Counted from the first letter of the stretch, positions 1 to 7,924 are shown. The stretch is 43,239 nucleotides of DNA from Flavobacterium sp. (GCF_027482425.1 NZ_JAIXWA010000033.1:1-43239), one strand, 5' to 3'. Program-made: numbers and translations. The notes: generated by a model not told the origin, from the sequence alone.

Positions 1-2
1 AC

Positions 3-242
3 AGTGAACACGTTGGGCAAACGGGAAAACCGGTGGCGTCTAACTTGTATATTGCTTTAGGAATTTCTGGAGCTATTCAACATATTGCGGGAATCAACGC
101 ATCTAAAGTAAAAGTGGTCATCAATACTGATCCCGAAGCACCTTTTTTTAAGGTAGCCGACTATGGAATTGTGGGCGATGCACTTGAAATCGTACCGCGA
201 TTAACCCAAAAACTGAAGGAATTTAAAGCGCAAAACAGCTAA
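3..242 (+). CDS. etfA: Electron transfer flavoprotein alpha subunit, C-terminal part (partial)
   Basis: The reading frame is already open at the left edge, so only about the last 79 residues are present and the gene begins outside the window. They include the FAD-binding signature of ETF alpha/Fix[21 protein letters not shown] and the run [10 protein letters not shown]. In this family the C-terminal domain binds FAD between the two subunits and passes electrons from acyl-CoA dehydrogenases to the quinone pool. The beta subunit gene would be expected upstream but cannot be seen. The stop at 240-242 is followed by a 220-base gap with a long T tract. The family assignment is strong because this motif is highly specific; start and operon context are unknown. 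Confidence 0.93.
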   Translation, partial: SEHVGQTGKPVASNLYIALGISGAIQHIAGINASKVKVVINTDPEAPFFKVADYGIVGDALEIVPRLTQKLKEFKAQNS

Positions 243-462
243 GTATTTCTTACAATAGTGCACACTATACTAACGCCTTTTGTTTTTTTTTTTTTTTTTT
301 TATTTTTTAAAAAAAAATACCGAATCTTTTTGTTATTTTGCAAGCGGTAACCTTACTGTCCAATACCCTTATAATATAAGGTAAGTGTTTGACAAAAAGT
401 ACAAACCGCCCTTAAAACTCATATAGTCAAGCGGTTTAGAATCAGAAAATAGAGGAAGGAAC
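243..462 (+). other. Structured 220-base leader between etfA and the bifunctional nuclease gene
   Basis: No gene is visible here. A run of 19 T (283-301) follows the small inverted repeat ATAGT/ACTAT (254-267), which may end etfA transcription weakly. Downstream are several inverted repeats: CTTAC (352-356) with GTAAG (381-385), CCTTAT (367-372) with ATAAGG (376-381), and AAACCGC (403-409) with GCGGTTT (431-437). The octamer CAAGCGGT occurs twice (341-348 and 428-435), so the AAACCGC arm could pair with either copy. No exact TAnnTTTG promoter element was found; the nearest match is TATTTTG near 334-340. The leader could regulate the gene at 463, but this is inference. Confidence 0.4.
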
Positions 463-1071
463 ATGAGTTTAGTGAAACTTACTATAAAGGGAATTTCGTA
501 TAGTCAAACCCAAAACGGGGCCTACGCATTAATATTAAATGAAGTGGACGGAGAGCGCAAATTGCCCATTGTTATTGGTGCTTTTGAAGCCCAATCCATT
601 GCTATTGCCTTAGAAAAAGAAATCAAACCGCCCCGCCCTTTGACCCATGATTTGTTTAAAAGTTTTGCCGATCGTTTTGATATTTTGGTCAAGCAAGTCA
701 TCATTCACAAGTTGGTCGATGGCGTTTTTTACTCCAGTATTATTTGTGAACGCGATAAAATCGAAGAAATCATCGATGCACGAACCTCAGACGCCATTGC
801 ATTAGCCTTGCGTTTTCAAGCGCCTATTTTTACCTATAAAAATATTTTAGACAAAGCGGGGATCTACCTCAACCCCACCAGTTCTGAATCTGAAAGTGAG
901 GACGTGCTATCGTCACCTGAACCATTAGGCGAAACTAAGGAAGCATCGGGTTCGGGATTACGTAAATTTAGCCTAGCCGAACTGCACGAGCAACTTGAAA
1001 ATGCAGTGCAAGAAGAAGACTACGAAAAAGCGGCACGCATTCGTGATGAAATTTCAAAACGTGAATCTTAA
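463..1071 (+). CDS. Bifunctional nuclease (BFN/DUF151) family protein with C-terminal UVR motif
   Basis: A protein of 202 residues. Residues 1-135 match the DUF151/bifunctional nuclease domain, with the conserved core LPIVIGAFEAQSIAIALE and the later DARTSDAIALALRF. Residues 167-200 form a UvrB/UvrC (UVR) motif with the pattern LHEQLENAVQEEDYEKAARI, an antiparallel helical hairpin seen in excision-repair proteins and in Clp adaptors. A low-complexity Ser/Glu linker (about 139-162) joins the two. DUF151 proteins have been linked to nuclease activity in plants, but the bacterial role is not settled. The gene is 12 bases ahead of thyA and probably shares its transcript. The ATG at 463 is the only start that keeps the whole domain. 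Family call firm, function uncertain. Confidence 0.9.
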   Translation: MSLVKLTIKGISYSQTQNGAYALILNEVDGERKLPIVIGAFEAQSIAIALEKEIKPPRPLTHDLFKSFADRFDILVKQVIIHKLVDGVFYSSIICERDKIEEIIDARTSDAIALALRFQAPIFTYKNILDKAGIYLNPTSSESESEDVLSSPEPLGETKEASGSGLRKFSLAELHEQLENAVQEEDYEKAARIRDEISKRES

Positions 1072-1083
1072 AAAACAACTGCA

Positions 1084-1908
1084 GTGAAGCAATACCACGA
1101 CCTCGTTAAACATGTAATGGAACAGGGTGTCCAAAAAGGAGACCGCACGGGAACCGGAACGAAAAGTATCTTTGGATACCAAATGCGTTTTGATCTCAGC
1201 GAAGGATTTCCTTTGGTTACTACCAAAAAACTCCATGTAAAATCGATCATTTATGAATTGTTGTGGTTTTTGAAAGGCGAAACCAATATCGGCTATTTGC
1301 AAAACAATGGCGTTAAAATTTGGGACGAATGGGCCGATGAAAACGGAGATTTGGGTCCGGTATACGGCCATCAATGGCGCAATTGGGATGATAAAAATAT
1401 CGACCAGATTACCGAATTAATCACTACTTTAAAAACCAACCCCAACAGCCGTCGCATGCTGATTTCTGCATGGAATCCTTCGGTTTTACCCGACACATCA
1501 GTTTCATTTGCTGAAAATGTAGCTAATGGAAAAGCAGCTTTACCTCCATGTCATGCCTTTTTTCAATTTTATGTGGCTGAAGGCAAATTGTCATGTCAAC
1601 TCTATCAACGCAGTGCCGATATCTTTTTAGGGGTACCCTTTAACATTGCATCCTATGCTCTTTTGACAATGATGATGGCGCAAGTTTGCGACTTACAACC
1701 CGGAGATTTTATTCATACGTTTGGCGATGCTCATATTTATAACAACCACTTTGAGCAGTTGGAATTACAATTGAGTCGCGAACCTCGTCCGTTGCCCATG
1801 ATGAAAATCAATCCAAATGTTAAGGATATATTTGCCTTTGAATACGAAGATTTTACCTTAGAGGGATATGACCCACATCCGCATATCAAGGGGGCTGTAG
1901 CTGTTTAA
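1084..1908 (+). CDS. thyA: Thymidylate synthase
   Basis: This 274-residue enzyme converts dUMP and methylene-tetrahydrofolate to dTMP and dihydrofolate in the cytoplasm. The N-terminus has the phosphate-binding DRTGTGT and the body has [20 protein letters not shown]. The catalytic cysteine is Cys156 in [12 protein letters not shown], followed by [20 protein letters not shown] and DAHIYNNH. The start is a GTG at 1084, chosen because the following residues ([10 protein letters not shown]) match the usual family N-terminus and no ATG fits. Compared with the 264-residue E. coli protein it has an insertion of roughly ten residues before the catalytic loop ([15 protein letters not shown]). Its partner dihydrofolate reductase lies 690 bases downstream. 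Confidence 0.98.
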   Translation: MKQYHDLVKHVMEQGVQKGDRTGTGTKSIFGYQMRFDLSEGFPLVTTKKLHVKSIIYELLWFLKGETNIGYLQNNGVKIWDEWADENGDLGPVYGHQWRNWDDKNIDQITELITTLKTNPNSRRMLISAWNPSVLPDTSVSFAENVANGKAALPPCHAFFQFYVAEGKLSCQLYQRSADIFLGVPFNIASYALLTMMMAQVCDLQPGDFIHTFGDAHIYNNHFEQLELQLSREPRPLPMMKINPNVKDIFAFEYEDFTLEGYDPHPHIKGAVAV

Positions 1909-1951
1909 AAACAGTCCAAAAGACGTCAAATATGCTGATTTAATATTATAA

Positions 1952-1977
1952 AAAATCCGCCTTGCAGGGCGGATTTT
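1952..1977. terminator. Bidirectional intrinsic terminator after thyA
   Basis: A perfect 10-base stem AAAATCCGCC (1952-1961) pairs with GGCGGATTTT (1968-1977) around a six-base loop. A and T runs flank it on both sides, so it can serve thyA on the plus strand and the decayed gene at 1997-2291 on the minus strand. Confidence 0.85.
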
Positions 1978-1996
1978 AAAACAAACCAACTAAAAC

Positions 1997-2291
1997 TTAT
2001 ACTTCTAAAACGCTGTTTTCAGCGTTGGCATAAGCATTCCAACGGTAGCTGTCAGCTTCTGGGTCATTGAGGTATTCCCATTCACCACATATCTAAATTC
2101 AAAGGTGTTGTCTTTGGTTAAATCAAAGGCACCTTTAAACGATCCGTTCTTTAACTTCGATAGTAAACCGGCCTCAAGATTTCAATCTTTGAATTCTCCC
2201 ACAACCGCAGCTGTGGCTTCTACAGTAAACGTCACTTTACATTCAGGTTTCATCTTCAAAAACCGCTTCTTGACCGCCTTAACTATTTCAT
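1997..2291 (-). pseudogene. Decayed early-set/CBM48-type glycogen-binding domain protein
   Basis: Read on the minus strand, this stretch encodes a recognisable small isoamylase N-terminal (early-set, CBM48/AMPK-type) domain protein of about 95 residues, but the frame is broken. The segments are KPECKVTFTVEA, VVGEFKD, then a TGA (complement of 2182-2184) exactly where the family has the conserved Trp of a GDFNNWN-like motif. They continue with LKNGSFKGAFDLTKDNTFE and FRYVVNG. Near 2075-2080 one base appears to be missing, after which the other frame gives EYLNDPEADSYRWNAYANAE and ENSVLEV before TAA at 1997. The only nearby ATG (2289-2291) is also out of frame with the body. Three lesions make sequencing error unlikely. 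Such domains bind alpha-glucans. The plus-strand open frame across this stretch is a shadow. Confidence 0.78.
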
Positions 2292-2594
2292 TTATAGATT
2301 ACTGCAACAAAGTAAAGCAAATATTTCGGTGATTGTATCGCTCAAAATACGATTTATGATATTCACAAAAACAATTGAAAATTATCGTTCTTTTGCTGTT
2401 TTTTAGTTTTTTTTCTCATCAAAAAAATTTAGGAAAACGTTTTCTTAATCACGGATTCTAAATTTTAGTTTTATTGATTCCGTCAATTTTTGGCTAAACA
2501 AACGTCAAATTTTGACTAAAAAACGTCAGGAAACTGAATTCCAACCCCACATTTGAATGAAAGAACGTATTTTTACATCTTCAAAAACAAATCC
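2292..2594. promoter_or_regulatory. AT-rich spacer upstream of folA with palindrome and tandem repeats
   Basis: No coding potential is seen. The stretch holds a perfect 12-base palindrome GAAAACGTTTTC (2433-2444) with a central CpG, the shape of LacI/GalR-family operators. It also holds two and a partial third copy of an imperfect 21-22-base unit starting CGTCAA (2481-2502, 2503-2523 and 2524 onward), ending about 65 bases before folA. Either could be a binding site for a regulator of folA or of the decayed gene. A clear TAnnTTTG promoter element is not visible; TATTTTTA at 2568-2575 is the nearest. Confidence 0.4.
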
Positions 2595-3077
2595 ATGATT
2601 ACCTTAATAGCCGCAGCTGCGGAGAACAATGCATTAGGAAAAGACAACCAATTGGTTTGGCACTTGCCCAACGATTTCATTCGGTTTAAGGCATTAACCA
2701 CAGGCCATTATATTGTGATGGGACGAAAAACATTTGAAAGTTTTCCCAAACCCTTGCCAAAACGCACCCATGTGATTATCACCCGTCAACACGATTACAC
2801 CTTCGAAGGATGCATCGTTGTACACTCGTTGGAAGAAGCATTAGCGGTTTGTCCTAAAGATCAAATAACCTATGTTATTGGTGGCGCAGAGATATACCAT
2901 CAAGCCATGCGCTGGGCTGACACTATTGAATTAACCCGAGTCCATGCTTCGTTTGAAGCAGACGCTTTTTTTCCAGAAATTCTAGAGGAAGAGTGGGAAT
3001 TAATCGCTTCTGAATCGCATCCCGCCGACGATAAGCATGCTGTTTCGTATACTTATTGCACCTATCACCGGAAATAA
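2595..3077 (+). CDS. folA: Dihydrofolate reductase
   Basis: A 160-residue DHFR that reduces dihydrofolate to tetrahydrofolate with NADPH, recycling the product of thymidylate synthase. Visible features are the N-terminal ITLIAAAAENNALGKDNQLV, WHLPNDFIRFK with the substrate-binding acid at Asp27 (same number as E. coli), the nucleotide-binding VMGRKTFES and VIGGAEIYHQAM, and a C-terminal TRVHASFEADAFFP strand. The frame stays open upstream to an ATG at 2553, but the added 14 residues (MNERTYF...) do not belong to the family; the ATG at 2595 gives the canonical N-terminus. It stands alone between a long spacer and ubiE. Confidence 0.97.
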   Translation: MITLIAAAAENNALGKDNQLVWHLPNDFIRFKALTTGHYIVMGRKTFESFPKPLPKRTHVIITRQHDYTFEGCIVVHSLEEALAVCPKDQITYVIGGAEIYHQAMRWADTIELTRVHASFEADAFFPEILEEEWELIASESHPADDKHAVSYTYCTYHRK

Positions 3078-3104
3078 AGCTATGTAAAAATGCGGCAAGT
3101 TATG

Positions 3105-3112
3105 TACCTTTG
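3105..3112 (+). promoter_or_regulatory. Promoter -7 element (TACCTTTG) for ubiE-porT
   Basis: TACCTTTG is an exact match to the Bacteroidota TAnnTTTG element, 22 bases before the ubiE start at 3135. No convincing -33 TTTG is seen. Its position argues against the in-frame ATG at 3090, which would lie upstream of the transcription start. Confidence 0.6.
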
Positions 3113-3134
3113 CCGCGCAAATCAGCACACTCTT

Positions 3135-3863
3135 ATGGCACAAAATGTAACGCCTTACAAAGATTCCCCCTTAGGAAAAAAGGAACAAGTCACACAAATG
3201 TTTGACGCCATTTCAGGAAATTACGATGGGTTAAACCGGGTTATTTCCTTTGGTATCGATGTCAAATGGCGTAAAAAAGTATTGCGTCTTGTGCAAGAGC
3301 AAAATCCCGATACCGTTCTCGACATCGCCACAGGAACGGGAGATTTAGCCATTCTGATGGCAAAAACCAACGCATCCAAAATCACCGGCTTAGACATTTC
3401 TTCGGGAATGTTGGAAATAGGCAAACAAAAAGTAAAAGACCGTGCCCTAGAAAACCGTATCGCTATGGTATTGGGCGATTCTGAAAACATGCCTTTCCCC
3501 GACAACCATTTTGATGCGATCACAGTTTCGTTTGGCATTCGGAATTTTGAAACCTTAGAAAAGGGTTTGGCCGAAATTTTACGCGTATTAAAACCTAACG
3601 GCATTTTTGTCATCCTTGAAACTTCTGTTCCCGAAAAAACACCGTTCAAACAAGGATACCGACTATACACCAAAAATATTCTTCCCATTATCGGAAGACT
3701 CTTTTCCAAAGACAATGTGGCCTATGGATACCTCTCCGAATCAGCAGCCGTATTTCCATATGGAAAACAACTAAACAATATTTTGCGTAAAATTGGGTTT
3801 ACTAACGTGAAAGCGCTGCCCCAAACTTTTGGCGTAACCACGATATACACTGCATCAAAATAA
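3135..3863 (+). CDS. ubiE: Demethylmenaquinone methyltransferase (UbiE/MenG)
   Basis: A 242-residue class I SAM-dependent methyltransferase that makes menaquinone from demethylmenaquinone in the last ring-methylation step. Signature segments are [20 protein letters not shown] near the N-terminus, SAM motif I DIATGTGD beginning at residue 63, the post-motif [14 protein letters not shown] segment (seen here as [11 protein letters not shown]), the motif [10 protein letters not shown], and the C-terminal GVTTIYTA. The ATG at 3135 was preferred to 3090 because the extra residues are unlike the family and overlap the promoter. porT follows after three bases and is probably co-transcribed; this pair is familiar from Flavobacterium. 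Bacteroidota use menaquinone, so the menG role is more likely than ubiquinone synthesis. Confidence 0.96.
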   Translation: MAQNVTPYKDSPLGKKEQVTQMFDAISGNYDGLNRVISFGIDVKWRKKVLRLVQEQNPDTVLDIATGTGDLAILMAKTNASKITGLDISSGMLEIGKQKVKDRALENRIAMVLGDSENMPFPDNHFDAITVSFGIRNFETLEKGLAEILRVLKPNGIFVILETSVPEKTPFKQGYRLYTKNILPIIGRLFSKDNVAYGYLSESAAVFPYGKQLNNILRKIGFTNVKALPQTFGVTTIYTASK

Positions 3864-3866
3864 GTT

Positions 3867-4568
3867 ATGAGGTATTTTTTATTCGTGTTTTGTTTTTGTT
3901 CGTTAGGATTGACCGCTCAATCCAAAGGGATGTTTTCGAGAGATCCTATCATTAACTTGGAGAACTTTGACAAGCAACGAGTGCATTGGGGTTATTTTTT
4001 GGGATTTAACAGTTTTGACTTCAAAATTGATTACATCAACCCGCCCGCCCGCGATATTGTGGTCAATGGAACGACCGGATTTAATGTAGGTTTGGTGGGA
4101 AATCTTCGTATACATGAATATTTCGATTTACGCTTTGAACCCGGATTGTATTATACCCAACGCAATCTAACGTATTCCGGATTTACGCGAACTATTGACG
4201 CTTTGCGAGAAGTTCGTTCTACCTACATCTCGTTTCCGTTACTTCTGAAATTTTCATCCAAACGTGTCGGAAATGTTCGCCCTTATTTGGTAGGTGGTGT
4301 CAATACAACCCTTAACTTATCAAGTAATTCCAAGTCGTTGGATGATAATTACCAACAACGATTTAGAGTAAAACAGTGGACCAATAATTATGAAATCGGA
4401 TTTGGAATTGACCTTTATCTAGAATATTTCAAATTTTCGCCGTCTATACGTGGAATCTTTGGTATGAGCGATGAACTAATACGCGACAACAATCCCGACA
4501 GCCCATGGACAGGCAATATTTCAGGTTTCCGCACGCGTGGTTTTGTGGTTAATTTTACGTTCCACTAA
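3867..4568 (+). CDS. porT: PorT-family outer membrane beta-barrel protein (type IX secretion/gliding)
   Basis: A 233-residue protein with a signal peptide (about 1-18, FLFVFCFCSLGLTAQ) followed by alternating amphipathic strands typical of an eight-stranded barrel: FGWD-like strand YFLGFNSFDFKIDY, LRFEPGLYYTQRNL, STYISFPLLLKFSS, VRPYLVGGVNTTL, FKFSPSIRGIFGMSDEL, and the C-terminal strand GFVVNFTFH. PorT is an outer-membrane component needed for the type IX secretion system of Bacteroidota, which exports CTD-tagged proteins and gliding adhesins. The assignment rests on this topology, length and the position directly behind ubiE, which is typical for porT. Other porT partners are not in the window. 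The stop overlaps the convergent methyltransferase gene by four bases. Confidence 0.85.
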   Translation: MRYFLFVFCFCSLGLTAQSKGMFSRDPIINLENFDKQRVHWGYFLGFNSFDFKIDYINPPARDIVVNGTTGFNVGLVGNLRIHEYFDLRFEPGLYYTQRNLTYSGFTRTIDALREVRSTYISFPLLLKFSSKRVGNVRPYLVGGVNTTLNLSSNSKSLDDNYQQRFRVKQWTNNYEIGFGIDLYLEYFKFSPSIRGIFGMSDELIRDNNPDSPWTGNISGFRTRGFVVNFTFH

Positions 4569-5290
4569 GTCGCTCGTCTAAATTCACTTATAAAAATGGC
4601 AGCAGCCGTAGCCACATTCAAACTCTCTGTCTGTTGCAAATCACCAAATCTTGGAATGGACAAACGATGCGTAACTCGCTGCGCGACGGAATCAGAAATA
4701 CCATTGGCTTCATTTCCCAATAATACTATTGCCGATTGCGGTAACTTTTGTTTATACACCGAAACGCCATCCATGAATGTTCCATAAATAGGCAACTTCG
4801 TTTGGGTTAAAAAAGGTTCAATATCGGTATAAACCACCGAAACGCGACTCAATGATCCCATGGTGGCTTGCACTACTTTGGGATTATACATATCGACAGT
4901 GGCGGCACTACAAATAACTTGTGTTATCCCAAACCAATCGCATAACCGAATAATCGTCCCAAGGTTGCCCGGATCGCGAATAGTATCCAAAACCAACAGT
5001 AATCCCTCTTCAACGATAGGTTTCGGTTCTCGCATTTTAAAAACGCCAAGACAATTGTTGGGTTCATGTAAGGCTGACATTTTTTTCAACACTTCAGGAG
5101 AAATGAGTTCAGGAACAAGGATTGTTGGGGGTAAAACATTTTCCGTTTGAAAAAGATATACGGGCTGAAAATGGGAGTACAAGAGTTCAGAAATGACCTT
5201 CACTCCTTCGGCGATGAAGAGGCCTTCGGCAGTTCGGTACTTTTTTTGCTGTAAGGATGCAATTAACTTGATTTGGTTTTTGCTCACCAT
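4565..5290 (-). CDS. TrmH/SpoU-family RNA 2'-O-methyltransferase
   Basis: A 241-residue SPOUT methyltransferase. The N-terminal part (about 1-95, starting VSKNQIKLIASLQQKKYRTA) is the substrate-binding domain. The C-terminal part carries the three family motifs: RDPGNLGTIIR (about 107), LLGNEANGIS (about 191) and ESLNVATAAA (about 220), which build the trefoil knot that binds SAM and holds the catalytic Arg/Asn. It probably methylates ribose in rRNA or tRNA; which nucleotide cannot be told from sequence (TsnR-like, RlmB-like and TrmH-like enzymes share these motifs). It is convergent with porT and divergent from tamL, whose promoter lies across its first codons. Confidence 0.92.
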   Translation of the reverse strand: MVSKNQIKLIASLQQKKYRTAEGLFIAEGVKVISELLYSHFQPVYLFQTENVLPPTILVPELISPEVLKKMSALHEPNNCLGVFKMREPKPIVEEGLLLVLDTIRDPGNLGTIIRLCDWFGITQVICSAATVDMYNPKVVQATMGSLSRVSVVYTDIEPFLTQTKLPIYGTFMDGVSVYKQKLPQSAIVLLGNEANGISDSVAQRVTHRLSIPRFGDLQQTESLNVATAAAIFISEFRRAT

Positions 5291-5308
5291 AAAAAAACGT
5301 TACTTTTG
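5279..5308 (+). promoter_or_regulatory. Promoter of tamL (TTTG-N18-TACTTTTG)
   Basis: TTTG (5279-5282), 18 bases, then TACTTTTG (5301-5308): a full Bacteroidota -33/-7 pair. It overlaps the start codon of the divergent methyltransferase gene and lies downstream of the ATG at 5273, which helps fix the tamL start at a later codon. Confidence 0.7.
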
Positions 5309-5326
5309 GATTTAAAATTTGAACCT

Positions 5327-7876
5327 TTGCGCGTCCACGTTACAAAAATAGCATTATTCACCGGAATCGTCCTTTTTCTTGTGGCCTGTAATGTTACCCA
5401 ACGGGTTCCCAACAATAAACGGCTGTTGGTTAAAAATGAAATTGACATCAACGGTAAACCTACGCGTGATGAGGCTGTATATGTGCAATTATACCAAAAA
5501 CCCAACACATCGATACTAGGGTATCGCCTGCGTTTACAATTGTATAATTTAGCCAAAAAAAACGCTGACACCGCCTACAAACAGTGGTTGCAACGAAAAC
5601 CCAAACGGCAAGAACGGCTGAATCGTTTTTTATCGGCCAAACAAGTGGAACGATTAGGAAAATCATTTGTTGTTTCAGGGCTGAGTAATTTTTTGATGAA
5701 AACGGGAGAACCGCCGGCCCTGTATGATTCCGTCAGCACTCAAAAATCAATCAAACGCCTCAACTCATTTTACTACAATAAAGGCTATTTTGACGTAGCC
5801 ACCACCATCGAAAAAGACACTTCTAAAGCAAAAAAAATTGGCATTCGCTACCGTGTCGACCTTAAGAAACCATATCTTATTGACAGTTTGAAACCTCAAA
5901 TTTCGAGTCCCAAGCTCGATTCATTATTTCGATTGAATGCGAGTCGCTCCCTCATCAAATCGGGCAAACCGTATGAAACCGAAACCCTCAACGCCGAACG
6001 GGATCGAATTACTTCAGAATTTCGTAATAACGGGGCCTATCTTTTTCAACAAAACTACATTCGATACTCGCTGGATACGTTGGGAACGCAAAACAAAGTC
6101 AATGTGCGTTTACTGATCAAAGACTACAGCTATCGCGAAAATGACACGGCCAAAACGGCTCCTTTTCAACTCTATACCATCAATAAAGTCGCCATTTTCA
6201 CCGATCAATCGACCAATAAAAACGAAATAAAAAGCAAAGACAGCGTAACGTACAAAGATTTTGTTTTATACAGTGAAAAAAAATTAAAATACCGTCCCAA
6301 AGCGATTACCGATGCGGTATTTATCACCAAAGGAAGCATGTTTTCAGACAACAACACCTCGTTGACCACACGCTATTTGAGTAATTTACGGGTTTTCAAA
6401 TACCCTACCATTCAATACCAACAAGACCCGAAAGACCCCAATGGATTGATTGCCAACATTTTTTTGACGCCCCGAAAAAAATACACCTTTGGAGCTTCAG
6501 TAGACTTCACCCATTCGAATATTCAGGATTTTGGAATTTCTGGGAATACTTCTTTGGGAATTCGCAATGTTTTTAATGGCGCGGAAACGTTTGAAATTGG
6601 ATTCCGTGGTAATGTGGGTTCCTCCCAAGACTTAGCCAATCCGAACAATACCTTTTTTAACATTTCTGAAATCGGTTTGGATGCCAAGCTGAATTTTCCG
6701 CGCATCTTCTTCCCATTCAATACCGAAAAAATCATACCCAAAACCATGTTGCCTACTACGTCGATGACCATAGGTTACGCCAAACAACGCAACATCGGTT
6801 TGGACAAACAAAACTTTACGGGAACCTTTACGTACAATTGGACGCCACGAAAAAACACCAACATTCGTTTTGACCTTTTAAATATTCAGTTTGTGAAAAA
6901 TGTGAATATTGGAAACTATTTCAATATTTATCGTTCTTCCTACGATGTTTTAAATGTACTCGCATTAAATTACAATGCCGATCCCTCGTTTTTTGATGCC
7001 AACAACAATTTGATTATTGATGCGGGCGCCAACGGTTTTATCAATGCAGTTTTAGGTTCAAATCCTACGATTACCCCATCAGCAACAGACTTACGTACGA
7101 TTCGCAGCATTGTAGAACGCCGCAAACGTTTAACCGAAAACAACCTCATCTTTGCGACCAACATCTCATTTTACAAAACCACTAATCGTGGCGTAAACGA
7201 TAATGATTTTTACTCTATTCGAACGAAAATTGAATCGGCGGGAAATATTTTAGCGTTATTGGCGCGCGCATCAAAACAGTTGGAAACCCAAACAGGAGCG
7301 AACACCTTTTTTGATGTAGAATTTTCACAATATTTAAAAGGTGAGATCGAATACATCAAACACTGGAAATTAGCTGGAAAAAGTGTTATCGCTATTCGAT
7401 CCTTTGCCGGTTTGGCCGTTCCTTTTGGAAATTCAAACTCTATTCCGTTTTCGCGAAGTTATTTTTCGGGAGGATCCAATGATAATCGTGCTTGGCAACC
7501 CTACAGTCTAGGCCCCGGAAGTAGCGGAGGTATCAACGATTTCAATGAGGCCAACATGAAGCTGGCGTTTAATGCAGAGTACCGATTTAATTTATTTGGA
7601 AAATTCAATGGAGCGCTCTTTGCAGATGCGGGTAATATTTGGAATGTGTTTGACAACGTTGAACAAGCTTCGTTTCAGTTTAAAGGATGGGAGTCATTGA
7701 ATGAAATTGCTTTAGGGAGTGGTTTAGGGTTGCGCTATGACCAAGGTTTGTTTGTCGTGCGATTTGACATTGGTTTTAAAACCTACAATCCTTCGGAACA
7801 GATTGAAAACAAATGGCTGAGAGAGATAACCTTATCGAAGTCGGTACTAAATATCGGGATAAATTATCCGTTCTAA
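5327..7876 (+). CDS. tamL: TamL-type Omp85 (BamA/TamA family) outer membrane lipoprotein
   Basis: An Omp85-superfamily protein of about 849 residues. A lipoprotein signal peptide is clear (IALFTGIVLFLVAC with lipobox Cys). Residues about 25-400 are POTRA-like, for example FYYNKGYFDVATTI and RFLSNLRVFKYPTIQ-type strands, and the last 450 residues form the barrel, with ARKKYTFGASVDFTHSN-like entry, the VRGF-equivalent loop SGGSNDNRAWQ, and a terminal strand SVLNIGINYPF ending in Phe. Lipid-anchored TamA relatives of Bacteroidota are called TamL and are thought to help insert outer-membrane proteins with TamB; no tamB is adjacent here. The frame is open from an ATG at 5273, but the promoter at 5279-5308 lies inside it, so I chose the TTG at 5327, which directly precedes the signal peptide. 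The start is the least certain part. Confidence 0.88.
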   Translation: MRVHVTKIALFTGIVLFLVACNVTQRVPNNKRLLVKNEIDINGKPTRDEAVYVQLYQKPNTSILGYRLRLQLYNLAKKNADTAYKQWLQRKPKRQERLNRFLSAKQVERLGKSFVVSGLSNFLMKTGEPPALYDSVSTQKSIKRLNSFYYNKGYFDVATTIEKDTSKAKKIGIRYRVDLKKPYLIDSLKPQISSPKLDSLFRLNASRSLIKSGKPYETETLNAERDRITSEFRNNGAYLFQQNYIRYSLDTLGTQNKVNVRLLIKDYSYRENDTAKTAPFQLYTINKVAIFTDQSTNKNEIKSKDSVTYKDFVLYSEKKLKYRPKAITDAVFITKGSMFSDNNTSLTTRYLSNLRVFKYPTIQYQQDPKDPNGLIANIFLTPRKKYTFGASVDFTHSNIQDFGISGNTSLGIRNVFNGAETFEIGFRGNVGSSQDLANPNNTFFNISEIGLDAKLNFPRIFFPFNTEKIIPKTMLPTTSMTIGYAKQRNIGLDKQNFTGTFTYNWTPRKNTNIRFDLLNIQFVKNVNIGNYFNIYRSSYDVLNVLALNYNADPSFFDANNNLIIDAGANGFINAVLGSNPTITPSATDLRTIRSIVERRKRLTENNLIFATNISFYKTTNRGVNDNDFYSIRTKIESAGNILALLARASKQLETQTGANTFFDVEFSQYLKGEIEYIKHWKLAGKSVIAIRSFAGLAVPFGNSNSIPFSRSYFSGGSNDNRAWQPYSLGPGSSGGINDFNEANMKLAFNAEYRFNLFGKFNGALFADAGNIWNVFDNVEQASFQFKGWESLNEIALGSGLGLRYDQGLFVVRFDIGFKTYNPSEQIENKWLREITLSKSVLNIGINYPF

Positions 7877-7889
7877 TTTTTTTTATTTT

Positions 7890-7897
7890 TACTTTTG
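7890..7897 (+). promoter_or_regulatory. Promoter -7 element (TACTTTTG) for fba
   Basis: An exact TAnnTTTG match 27 bases before the aldolase ATG and 14 bases after the tamL stop. No -33 TTTG is evident at the expected distance. Confidence 0.55.
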
Positions 7898-7924
7898 TCG
7901 CTTAACGATTAATACAACTACACC

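Noticed and set aside
2105..2332. 75-codon plus-strand open frame between thyA and folA
   Set aside because: It is the opposite strand of the decayed glycogen-binding-domain gene, whose minus-strand translation is clearly the meaningful one.
2481..2530. Short repeated units considered as a CRISPR remnant
   Set aside because: Only two imperfect copies directly abutting, no spacers, no leader and no cas genes in the window.
2553..2594. Upstream ATG for folA
   Set aside because: The 14 added residues are not part of any DHFR; the ATG at 2595 gives the canonical N-terminus and puts the catalytic acid at position 27.
3221..3715. 164-codon open frame antisense to ubiE
   Set aside because: Overlaps the methyltransferase completely; composition is that of a reverse-frame shadow.
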